DNA of 6,558 bases from the NCBI GenBank assembly GCA_946481615.1, contig CAMLOR010000197.1, positions 1 to 6,558 of the forward strand. The letters are read 5' to 3'. This DNA comes from an uncultured Aquimonas sp. (GTDB taxonomy: Bacteria > Pseudomonadota > Gammaproteobacteria > Xanthomonadales > Xanthomonadaceae). Within the stretch, counting starts at the first letter, position 1. Every line of letters starts with the position of its first letter. This document shows, piece by piece, positions 1 to 4,842 of the stretch. Under the pieces are notes generated by a model, which did no database searches, had not been told where the DNA came from, and saw only the letters and a list, made by a program, of their open reading frames with translations. Made by a program: the position numbers and the translations under genes.

Positions 1-92
1 TCCACCGCGGTGGCGGGGTAACCGAGTTCGCCGCACAGCCGCGCGATGGCCTCGGCGTCGGCCGCCTCGGCGGCGCGCACCGCGGCGGTCAT
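1..92 (-). CDS. GNAT family N-acetyltransferase, N-terminal fragment (cut by window edge)
   Basis: Only the first 30 codons are inside the window; the gene continues past base 1. The visible residues begin [20 protein letters not shown] and continue [10 protein letters not shown]. This is the typical opening of a GNAT acetyltransferase: a first beta strand ending in an R-x-A motif, then the D-A-E-A-I helix alpha1, then the C-x-x-L-G-Y-P turn common in proteobacterial members. GNAT enzymes move an acetyl group from acetyl-CoA to an amine on a small molecule or protein; the acetyl-CoA-binding part is outside the window, so the substrate cannot be judged. The ATG shares four bases (ATGA) with the stop of the upstream 36-aa gene, which implies translational coupling and supports this start. 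I am confident about the fold and much less so about the role. Confidence 0.8.
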   Translation of the reverse strand, partial: MTAAVRAAEAADAEAIARLCGELGYPATAV

Positions 93-199
93 TTCGTCTT
101 CTTCTTCGCCCCGCCGGGCCAGCAGATCGGGCAGGGGCCCGGGCCGCGGTACTTGTGGCCGCGCGTGCAGGTCTTCCAGCCGTTGTTGCCCGTGCTCAT
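89..199 (-). CDS. 36-aa zinc-ribbon-like microprotein (CHCC motif)
   Basis: A 36-residue protein, small enough to be missed by gene callers. It reads [19 protein letters not shown], then [11 protein letters not shown], then a lysine-rich tail (AKKKTK). Cys11, His15, Cys23 and Cys26 form C-x3-H-x7-C-x2-C, a plausible single zinc site of the ribbon/knuckle type. Tail lysines could bind nucleic acid or ribosomes. The ATG has a good ribosome binding site (GGAGGA about six bases upstream). The start overlaps the stop of the VOC gene by ATGA, and the stop overlaps the start of the GNAT gene by ATGA. Coupling on both sides with an intact frame is strong evidence that it is real. I recall similar R-G-H-K-Y-x-G...C-P-x-C-W-P-G small proteins annotated only as hypothetical. 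Function is unknown; zinc binding is inferred. Confidence 0.78.
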   Translation of the reverse strand: MSTGNNGWKTCTRGHKYRGPGPCPICWPGGAKKKTK

Positions 200-564
200 C
201 GGCGTTCCTCCATCAGGCCCACGAGATTGCCGTCCGGATCGCGCACGAAGCCGATCCACAATTCATGGTCGGGCATCTTCGCGGTGCGTTGCGGCGGGCG
301 CTCGTTCGCAGCGCCCTTGGCGAGCATCGCCGCATGCGCGCTTTCGACATCGGCGACCTTGAAGTACAACACCGAATTCGCGCCGGGCGCGCCGTGCCCT
401 TGCGGCGTGCTCAACATCACGCGCACTGGGCCGGCGGCGAGGAAGGCCAGGTTGGGACCGGCGTCGAACAGATGCCGCAGGCCGATCACGTCGCGGTAGA
501 AAGCGGTCGCCTTCGGCACGTCGCTCACCGTGATCGCGATCTGGCCGATCTCCACGTCGTTCAT
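196..564 (-). CDS. VOC family protein (glyoxalase/bleomycin-resistance fold)
   Basis: A 122-aa single-domain vicinal-oxygen-chelate protein. It shows the paired beta-alpha-beta-beta-beta modules: the first starts [20 protein letters not shown] and GLRHLF (residues 7-33); the second runs from [17 protein letters not shown] (64-80) to the terminal strand [13 protein letters not shown] (108-120). Usual metal-ligand positions are plausibly Gln8 on strand 1 and Glu119 or Glu120 on the last strand, with His100 near the second module. This resembles the metal-binding subgroup, which includes glyoxalase I, extradiol dioxygenases and fosfomycin-resistance enzymes. The start chosen lies after a TGAGGA ribosome binding site, 10 bases from the stop of the preceding VOC gene; a longer in-frame opening to 606 would overlap that gene. 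It overlaps the next gene by ATGA. Substrate unknown. Confidence 0.9.
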   Translation of the reverse strand: MNDVEIGQIAITVSDVPKATAFYRDVIGLRHLFDAGPNLAFLAAGPVRVMLSTPQGHGAPGANSVLYFKVADVESAHAAMLAKGAANERPPQRTAKMPDHELWIGFVRDPDGNLVGLMEERR

Positions 565-574
565 CGCAGCGTCC

Positions 575-976
575 TCACTTCGCGATCTCGTCGTAGCCGC
601 GGCCAAGGAACTGCACCAGGCAGAACCCGTGGCCGAAAGGATCGGCCATCAAGGCCAGTCTGCCCCAGTTGCGCGTGGCCACCGGCTGTTCCTGCGTGGC
701 GCCGGCGGCGAGGGCGCGCGCCACGGCGGCATCGATGTCGTCTACCACGAAATCGAGATGCACCGGCGTCCAATGGCGGCGGTAGTCGCGCAACTGCGGC
801 GTGCTGGGCGAAGACACCGAACCGGCGTTCTTCTCCAGCAGGTAGAGCGGTGCTTCGGCGCCGAGCATTTCCACTGCGCCCTCGAAGCGGCGCCCGGCAT
901 GCAGGCCGAAAGCCGCGGCGTAGAAGCGCTCGCCGGCGGCCAGATCGTCCACGTCGATGTTGACGAGCAGCGGCAT
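575..976 (-). CDS. VOC family protein, second and divergent copy
   Basis: A 133-aa VOC-fold protein. Module one is MPLLVNIDVDDLAAGERFYA (1-20) with the G-LEKNAG region near 46-52. Module two is HWTPVHLDFVVDDIDAAVAR (68-87), ending in ADPFGHGFCLVQF (111-123) and a GRGYDEIAK tail. Key differences from the neighbouring VOC protein: strand 1 carries Asn6 where a His or Gln ligand is usual, and the last strand carries Gln122 where the metal-binding Glu is usual. His73 on strand 5 remains. It may therefore bind a ligand without a classical metal centre, or use a different metal set. The start overlaps the stop of the YciI gene in a TGATG arrangement, so the two are probably coupled. Both VOC proteins are single-domain and could pair with themselves or with each other. 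Confidence 0.9.
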   Translation of the reverse strand: MPLLVNIDVDDLAAGERFYAAAFGLHAGRRFEGAVEMLGAEAPLYLLEKNAGSVSSPSTPQLRDYRRHWTPVHLDFVVDDIDAAVARALAAGATQEQPVATRNWGRLALMADPFGHGFCLVQFLGRGYDEIAK

Positions 977-1347
977 CACGACTCGACGAAGGTGTCGCAG
1001 CGCCGCACGTCGACTGCAAAACCGAGCGCCTCGCCGACGTTCGCGGCGGCATGCTTGGACGCGATGCGGCGCGCCTCTTCGTCCGACGCCGCCTCCACGA
1101 TCAGGAAGGCGCCCACCTGCTGCGGGATCGCGAGATACGGCCCCGGCCGCAGCTCGGGCTTGCCGTCGCGCGGCACGAAGTGGACCCAGGTCTCGGGCAT
1201 CGCGAGCGATCCGGTGATGCGCACCTGGCCGGTCGCGTTGAGCGCGGCGTCGTGCGGCGCGCAGGCCGGGCCAAGGGCGGCGGCTTCTTCCTTCGACATC
1301 CGTGCGTAGGCTTCGGTGTCGTAGTACAGCAGGCACAGGTACTTCAT
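976..1347 (-). CDS. YciI-related (YCII) family protein
   Basis: A 123-aa soluble protein with the YCII fold (a dimeric alpha-beta barrel of the ferredoxin-like type). It opens MKYLCLLYYDTEAYARMSKE, the usual strand 1. Then follow a helix with PHDAAL (31-36), the TGSLAMPETWV strand, the DGKPELRPGPY loop, VGAFLIVEAASDEEA (78-92), and a closing HAAANVGEAL and FAVDVRRC strand. His99 sits where YciI proteins often carry a conserved histidine. The loop lacks the canonical DGPF sequence of the DGPF/PhnB-associated subgroup, so this is a divergent branch. DGPF-type relatives are often encoded beside ECF42 sigma factors; none is seen in this window. The start ATG overlaps the stop of the upstream membrane protein by ATGA. 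Activity is unknown; a small-molecule lyase or dehydrochlorinase-like role is only a family-level guess. Confidence 0.87.
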   Translation of the reverse strand: MKYLCLLYYDTEAYARMSKEEAAALGPACAPHDAALNATGQVRITGSLAMPETWVHFVPRDGKPELRPGPYLAIPQQVGAFLIVEAASDEEARRIASKHAAANVGEALGFAVDVRRCDTFVES

Positions 1348-1886
1348 GGGTTGTTCCCGATGAATTCCGCACGGATCGCCGGGCGCGTGAGTTTCCAGGC
1401 GATGAAACCGAACAGCATGGAGAATCCGAGCGCCATGAGCCCACCGACCACGATCATCGTCATGCGCATGGCTTCGAACTGCGCGGCGAACTCGGGTGGA
1501 GCGCCTTCGCCGAAGGTGCCGGCCATCGACTGCATCATCGCGATCTGCAGCGCCACGCCGAGCAGGTTCCAGAAGATGCCGAACAGCATCACGCCGATGA
1601 AGGCCAGCCGCGCCCAGTTGCGCCGGCGCAGCAGGCCGATGGACGCGGCGAGCGTGAACGCCATGGCGGCGAGCACCAGCACGAAAAACCAGCGCAGATG
1701 CGCGGCGAAGAAACGCGCCAGTTCGGGAACGGGATCGGAGGCCTGCACCGGCAGCTCGCCCAGCGCATCCCCGAGCACGAAGAACACCAGCGCGTTCTGC
1801 AGCAGCCCGATCACCACGCCGAAGCCCGAGATCACGATGAAGATCCAGGCCAGCACGGTGACGAATTGCGAGCGCGCGGCGTTCAT
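1344..1886 (-). CDS. four-helix integral membrane protein, unknown function
   Basis: A 180-aa hydrophobic protein with four likely membrane segments, at about residues 8-36, 64-86, 92-118 and 140-164. A soluble loop (about 40-62, GELPVQASDPVPELARFF) follows helix 1. A second loop (120-138), rich in Gly, Pro and acidic residues, lies before helix 4. The short basic turn LLRRRNWARLAF between helices 2 and 3 follows the positive-inside rule and resembles the same turn in the frameshifted membrane protein at 4843-5266, so the two may be distant relatives. No catalytic motif is seen. There is no strong ribosome binding site before the ATG; the gene may be coupled to sequence upstream. Its stop overlaps the YciI start by ATGA, placing it in the VOC/YciI operon. 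I do not recognise a named family. Confidence 0.82.
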   Translation of the reverse strand: MNAARSQFVTVLAWIFIVISGFGVVIGLLQNALVFFVLGDALGELPVQASDPVPELARFFAAHLRWFFVLVLAAMAFTLAASIGLLRRRNWARLAFIGVMLFGIFWNLLGVALQIAMMQSMAGTFGEGAPPEFAAQFEAMRMTMIVVGGLMALGFSMLFGFIAWKLTRPAIRAEFIGNNP

Positions 1887-1911
1887 GGACAGGAACCCGC
1901 AGGAAGCGGTG

Positions 1912-1983
1912 TCAGCAACAGCCCGAACCCGGATCCGAATCGCATGCCGGCGGCTCCGCCGTGGGATGTCTGCGATGTTCCAT
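1912..1983 (-). CDS. possible 23-aa cysteine-rich peptide (uncertain)
   Basis: The 114-base gap between the DUF2784-like gene and the 180-aa membrane protein holds one intact short frame reading MEHRRHPTAEPPACDSDPGS followed by GCC and TGA. Three cysteines in 23 residues, including a C-terminal Cys-Cys pair, could bind a metal or a thiol ligand. An alternative TTG start overlaps the DUF2784-like stop and would add eight residues (MTRRASA plus the Met). No convincing ribosome binding site precedes the ATG, so it may be chance sequence. It is listed because nothing else explains the gap and the frame lies inside a tightly coupled operon. Conservation in relatives would be needed to accept it. 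Confidence 0.3.
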   Translation of the reverse strand: MEHRRHPTAEPPACDSDPGSGCC

Positions 1984-2000
1984 GGCCGATGCGCGGCGCG

Positions 2001-2390
2001 TCAAGACGAACGCCGCGGCGGCCACCGCCACCACGCCCAGGCCACCAGCGCGCCGAACGCGGTGTAGGCCGCCACGAACACCCAGTCGGGCGCGCGGAAG
2101 AACATCGCCGCGTGCACCCAATGCTCGATGAAACCGCCGTCGTAGACTGCCTGCCCGCCGCGCAGCCGCAGCCAGGATTCCAGCGTGGTGAGCGGGCAGA
2201 CCTGCCCGAGCCACGCCTGGATCACGACGAACCCGATGGCGCAAAGATGCGCGACGCGGAACCAGGCGCGGTTGACGGTGCGCCAGCCGCGCAGATTGCC
2301 CACGACGATGGCGACGAGCCCGCCCACCACGAACACCACGATGGCGAAGTGCAGCAACAGCACGGCGTCGGCGAGAACGCGCCAGCCCAT
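2001..2390 (-). CDS. DUF2784 family integral membrane protein
   Basis: A 129-aa protein matching the DUF2784 pattern in length and motifs. Helix 1 carries LLLHFAIVVFVVGG (11-24), with the early His14-Phe15 typical of the family. Then come an R-G-W turn (34-36), helix 2 to about residue 63, and the diagnostic CPLTTLE motif at 65-71. An H-W-V-H segment (90-93) sits near the C-terminal helices (about 100-122), followed by a basic tail. Conserved Cys65, Glu71 and the histidines suggest a ligand or metal role at the membrane face, but the family has no known function. The gene starts three bases after the cupin stop, so the two are surely co-transcribed. The ATG begins a good first helix, and no upstream start is possible without entering the cupin gene. 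Confidence 0.9.
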   Translation of the reverse strand: MGWRVLADAVLLLHFAIVVFVVGGLVAIVVGNLRGWRTVNRAWFRVAHLCAIGFVVIQAWLGQVCPLTTLESWLRLRGGQAVYDGGFIEHWVHAAMFFRAPDWVFVAAYTAFGALVAWAWWRWPPRRSS

Positions 2391-2393
2391 GGA

Positions 2394-2765
2394 CTACACC
2401 GGCCGCAACTGCTCGTCGAGGCTGCGGGTCTTCGCGGTGACTTCGCTACCCGTGTGCTTCGTGGATTTGCGCTCGATCAGCATGATCAGGCACTCCTCCT
2501 CCGCCACCGGATTGTGCCGCGTGCCGCGCGGCACGACGAAGGTGTCGCCTTCATGCAGCACCACGCTGCGATCTTCCATCTCGATGCGCAGCGTGCCGCC
2601 CAGGATGAAGAACAGCTCGTCCTCGTCGTCGTGCGCATGCCAGGCCAGCGTGCCCTGCACCTTGGCGACCTTGACGTAGGAATCGTCGAGTTCGGCCACC
2701 ACGCGCGGCGACCACAGTTCGGTGAGGCCGGCCGCGATCCGGCGGGGCGAGACGACATCCGTCAT
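2394..2765 (-). CDS. small cupin-domain protein, complete metal site
   Basis: A 123-aa single-domain cupin. Motif 1 reads GTLAWHAHDDEDELFFILGG (38-57) and supplies ligands His43, His45 and Glu50. Motif 2 reads EGDTFVVPRGTRHNP (72-86) and supplies His84. This is the full 3-His/1-Glu set of metal-binding cupins, normally Fe, Mn, Ni or Zn. The N-terminal helix (IAAGLTELWSPRVVAELDD) and strand YVKVAKVQG are typical of the small mannose-6-phosphate-isomerase-like cupins common in proteobacteria. A charged tail of about 20 residues follows. The start is fixed by a perfect AGGAGG six bases upstream, the strongest ribosome binding site in the window. The 121-base gap before it suggests that a new transcription unit starts here. 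Three bases separate it from the DUF2784-like gene. Substrate unknown. Confidence 0.92.
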   Translation of the reverse strand: MTDVVSPRRIAAGLTELWSPRVVAELDDSYVKVAKVQGTLAWHAHDDEDELFFILGGTLRIEMEDRSVVLHEGDTFVVPRGTRHNPVAEEECLIMLIERKSTKHTGSEVTAKTRSLDEQLRPV

Positions 2766-2771
2766 GGCGGT

Positions 2772-2777
2772 CCTCCT
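2772..2777 (-). promoter_or_regulatory. strong Shine-Dalgarno sequence for the cupin gene
   Basis: AGGAGG on the minus strand, six bases (ACCGCC) before the cupin ATG. It is a perfect anti-16S match and sets the start. Most other genes here have weaker sites or are coupled to upstream stops, so this marks an independently initiated gene at the head of the left-hand group. I could not identify a convincing -35/-10 pair in the 121 bases upstream (2766-2886). Confidence 0.75.
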
Positions 2778-2886
2778 GAGAGAGTGCGGGAAGTTTCGCA
2801 TCGCGCGACCCGGCGTGCGACCGGCGCGCTGACGTCCTCGGACGCATCCATGTGCCGCGCCGATCCGCGCTGGCGCCTTGCCTTGG

Positions 2887-3270
2887 TCAGCCGGAAACGG
2901 CGTCCACGACCGTGCCGTCCGTGCGAACGAGGCGCATGACCTGGCCGTCGAAGGCGATATGACCGAGCCTGCGGCAGATGGCTGCGATTTCGCCGCGTTC
3001 GGATGCACGATGGGAGGTGCGGATCGACCAGGATTTCGACTCGCCGGCGTTCACCGAAAATTCGTACCAGGTCTCGTCGTCCTGGTGCGCGGCGGAAAAA
3101 TGGTCGTGGCTCTCGCCCTCGCCGAATCGGCGCCATCGCAGCGCGGGGAAAACCTGCGAGAGTTCCCGCATGACTTCGGGGCCGCTCAGCGTGGCCACCG
3201 CTTCCTCGCGCAGATCGTCCATCGATTGGACGTCCACGAGCGGCTTGAACATCAGGAAGTCGTAGCTCAT
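2887..3270 (-). CDS. conserved hypothetical soluble protein (127 aa)
   Basis: A 127-aa protein, acidic in its first half, starting MSYDFLMFKP. It has no signal peptide or membrane segment. Visible elements are a helix at about 16-40 (SMDDLREEAVATL, then VMRELSQVFPAL), the charged segment EGESHDHFSAAHQDDETWYE (51-70), a beta-rich part with WSIRTSHRAS (81-90), and a helix with strands to the C-terminus (IAAICRRLGHIAFDGQ, then VVDAVSG). His55, His57, His62, Asp64 and Asp65 are clustered and could bind metal, but I know of no characterised relative. The start overlaps the stop of the HEHAH-motif gene by ATGA, with a GAGG a little upstream, so it is probably translated by coupling. It looks like the last gene of the middle group. 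Function unknown. Confidence 0.82.
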   Translation of the reverse strand: MSYDFLMFKPLVDVQSMDDLREEAVATLSGPEVMRELSQVFPALRWRRFGEGESHDHFSAAHQDDETWYEFSVNAGESKSWSIRTSHRASERGEIAAICRRLGHIAFDGQVMRLVRTDGTVVDAVSG

Positions 3271-3704
3271 CGTCGGTCGCCTCGGAGTGGGCGGTGCGGG
3301 GCGCGCGAATCGCCGGATGACAGGGCTTCAGCCCGGCGGGCCTGCACCTCGAACGGGTTGTCGAAATAGGCGCGCCGTCCCTGCAGCAACTGCCAGGCGC
3401 TCGCCAGCGGGTAGGCGAGGAGGAACACGATGCCCCAGCGCTCGTATTGCGCCACATGCGCATGTTCGTGGGCGCGCAGGCGGTCGAGGCAGCCGGCGTC
3501 GAGGGCGAGCACACAGTGGCCGAAGGTGATGGCGTTGAAGGGCAGGCAGCGCCGCGTGAAGCGCGAGGCGTTGTGCAGCGCGATCTCGATCACGCCATCG
3601 GCGAGGCGCGCCGAAGCCAGCCCGAGCGTCAGCGGCAGCGCCGCGAACGCCAGGCCCAGCAATGTGCACGGCGCGGCCCACGTATAGCGCCAGGCGCGGC
3701 GCAT
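3267..3704 (-). CDS. putative membrane-associated zinc metallopeptidase-like protein (HEHAH)
   Basis: A 145-aa protein with a basic N-terminus and a membrane segment at about residues 11-31 (LGLAFAALPLTLGLASA). A middle domain includes RRCLPFNAITFGHCVLA (51-67), and the motif is RLRAHEHAHVAQYERWG (75-91). His79-Glu80-x-x-His83 is a canonical HExxH zinc/catalytic motif. It is followed by the downstream acidic residues Glu88 and Glu119 (in DNPFEVQ), either of which could be a third ligand. A second hydrophobic stretch (92-104) lies just after the motif. I recall similar uncharacterised proteins with H-E-x-x-H-x-x-Q-Y-E-R-W-G and a D-N-P-F-E tail. The arginine-rich end (132-145) is probably disordered. 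The start shares one base with the upstream stop (TGATG), and the stop overlaps the next start (ATGA). Peptidase activity is inferred from the motif only. Confidence 0.82.
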   Translation of the reverse strand: MRRAWRYTWAAPCTLLGLAFAALPLTLGLASARLADGVIEIALHNASRFTRRCLPFNAITFGHCVLALDAGCLDRLRAHEHAHVAQYERWGIVFLLAYPLASAWQLLQGRRAYFDNPFEVQARRAEALSSGDSRAPHRPLRGDRR

Positions 3705-4135
3705 CAGCGCGCCCAGTCGCCCAGCGCGCGCAGCGCTGCGTCTTCGGAGAATGCCTCCGCGGCGCGCTGCACGTCCGACGGCACCCATTCGGGAAACGGC
3801 ACCTCGCTGCGCACGTGTTTGCCGGTGGGCGTGTGTTCCTCGCGCACCCATGCAAGCCTGTCGGGCGGGAAGCGCCCGGCGCAGCGCACCAGCGCGGGCC
3901 ACAGGTGCGCATGCACGAAGCTGCGCTTGCCGCCGACGAGGCGGCAGGTCAGCACTTCGCCGCTGTCCGCGAGTTCGCTCAGCGCCGCGAAGATGCGCTT
4001 GCCTTGCGCATGACCCCACCAGCTTCCGCGGATCGGCTCGCCCGCGACCGCATCCGCCACGTTCGGCACCGGTCCCTTGGCGGACGCCAGCACGACGCCG
4101 TGCCGGCGCACGAAGTCGAGCGCATCGAAATTCAT
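3704..4135 (-). CDS. conserved hypothetical protein with GSWWGH motif (143 aa)
   Basis: A 143-aa soluble protein starting MNFDALDFVRRHGVVLASAK. Strongly patterned segments are GPVPNVADAVAGEPIRGSWW (21-40) and GHAQGKRIFAALSEL (41-55). Then come VLTCRLVGGKRSFVHAHLWP (61-80), ALVRCAG (81-87), and a C-terminal part with EVPFPEWVP (111-119) and an Asp-Trp-Ala-Arg end. The alternation of helix, GSWWGH turn and two-stranded V-L-T-C-R-L / S-F-V-H suggests a small winged-helix-like domain, but I cannot assign a family. I believe close relatives exist as conserved hypothetical proteins. The longer open frame up to 4231 is unlikely: its added residues are Arg/Ser/Cys-rich and overlap the upstream gene. 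There is no clear ribosome binding site; a 25-base gap follows the preceding stop, so reinitiation is likely. It is coupled to the next gene by TGATG. Confidence 0.83.
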   Translation of the reverse strand: MNFDALDFVRRHGVVLASAKGPVPNVADAVAGEPIRGSWWGHAQGKRIFAALSELADSGEVLTCRLVGGKRSFVHAHLWPALVRCAGRFPPDRLAWVREEHTPTGKHVRSEVPFPEWVPSDVQRAAEAFSEDAALRALGDWAR

Positions 4136-4160
4136 GCCGGGCGCCGGCCGGGCGTGCGCT

Positions 4161-4541
4161 TCACGGCCGCACGGGCTCCGTGCCCGGCGCGGTGCGCTTC
4201 GCCGCGAACACCACGAGCAGGAAGGCCGCACACAGTCCGGCCAGCAGGGCGAGTTCGCCCGACGCGGGCGGAAATATCAGCACGAAGCCGCGTCCCTTGA
4301 TGAGCGAAGAGAAGCTCGACACGCAGAATGGCATCAGGAACAGGCGTGCGGTCTGCCAGCGATCCTTCGATGCGCCCACGCTCAGCACCAGCGCGACGCC
4401 GATCACCGCGCTGATGCCGAGCGCGTTGAGCCAGATCGCCGGCGCTGGATCGAAATGCAGCACGACGACGCCCAGGTACCAGAGCAGATAGCACCACAGC
4501 GCGGCCTTGCCGGCCGGAAGCATCGCCAGGTAGCGCTTCAA
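4161..4541 (-). CDS. uncharacterised integral membrane protein (126 aa, probable TTG start)
   Basis: A hydrophobic protein with about four membrane segments (near 13-28, 37-54, 64-80 and 96-114 with the TTG start). Conserved-looking blocks are LPAGKAALWCYLLWYLG, LHFDPAPAIWLNALGISAVI and DRWQTARLFLMPFCVSSF, plus IKGRGFVLIFPP. Start choice: the TTG at 4541 gives KRYLAMLPAGK, which fits my memory of relatives; the ATG at 4523 would lose six residues, and neither has a strong ribosome binding site. The longer frame reaching 4646 overlaps the 66-aa gene and adds Cys/Arg-rich sequence, so it is rejected. The gene lies 31 bases after the 66-aa membrane protein and 25 before the next gene, apparently in one operon. 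Function unknown; no catalytic motif is seen. Confidence 0.8.
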   Translation of the reverse strand: MKRYLAMLPAGKAALWCYLLWYLGVVVLHFDPAPAIWLNALGISAVIGVALVLSVGASKDRWQTARLFLMPFCVSSFSSLIKGRGFVLIFPPASGELALLAGLCAAFLLVVFAAKRTAPGTEPVRP

Positions 4542-4572
4542 GGCCGCGCACCGTCGGCGGCGGCGAGCGGTG

Positions 4573-4773
4573 TCATTCCGTATCGCTCCGCGGCCGTAAC
4601 CAGAGCCAGAGCGGCCACAACGCCACGACCAGCACGAACACCGCACTCTGCACCGTGCCCCAGGGCAACGGGGTTGCCGACTCGATGCGGGAAACGAGCG
4701 GCAGCGTGTCGGTGAGGAAGTAGACGATCGCGCCTGCGATCACGTAAAGCGCGATGACGACGGTCAGGTCCAT
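4573..4773 (-). CDS. 66-aa two-helix small membrane protein
   Basis: A 66-residue protein with two likely membrane helices, at 3-21 (LTVVIALYVIAGAIVYFL) and 40-59 (TVQSAVFVLVVALWPLWLWL). They are joined by a short loop with charged residues (TDTLPLVSRIESATPLPWG), and an RPRSDTE tail follows. The start is well supported: GGAG lies seven to ten bases before the ATG on the minus strand, and the frame fills the space between its neighbours. Small proteins of this type are often subunits or regulators of larger membrane complexes, but no partner is indicated. It lies between a frameshifted membrane gene upstream and another membrane protein downstream. No named family recognised. Confidence 0.75.
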   Translation of the reverse strand: MDLTVVIALYVIAGAIVYFLTDTLPLVSRIESATPLPWGTVQSAVFVLVVALWPLWLWLRPRSDTE

Positions 4774-4842
4774 GGGCCTTCTCCAATCGCGTGTCGTCGG
4801 ATCACGTGGTTTCGAGCCAGCTGCCGCATGCCGGCATGGACG

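Noticed and set aside
46..963. 305-codon plus-strand frame over the VOC genes
   Set aside because: Arg/Ser/Ala-rich with no domain, and antisense to two VOC genes and the zinc-ribbon gene that show real motifs and ribosome binding sites.
530..1309. 259-codon plus-strand frame opposite VOC and YciI genes
   Set aside because: Low-complexity antisense frame. The minus-strand genes fit known folds and are coupled by overlaps.
2762..2848. 29-aa minus-strand frame (MDASEDVSAPVARR...) whose stop overlaps the cupin start by ATGA
   Set aside because: It could be a leader peptide, but it has no ribosome binding site, no attenuator-like hairpin and no residue bias. The overlap is likely chance because the cupin has its own strong AGGAGG.
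1302..2939. 545-codon open frame on the plus strand, the longest in the window
   Set aside because: It lies antisense to the cupin, DUF2784-like and 180-aa membrane genes, all of which have clear family or topology signals. Its His/Glu/Gln/Arg-rich composition is what the complement of GC-rich hydrophobic genes gives, and it has no recognisable domain.
4136..4231. N-terminal extension of the GSWWGH protein
   Set aside because: It overlaps the upstream membrane gene, consists of Cys/Arg/Ser-rich sequence and has no ribosome binding site. The protein begins naturally at MNFDAL.
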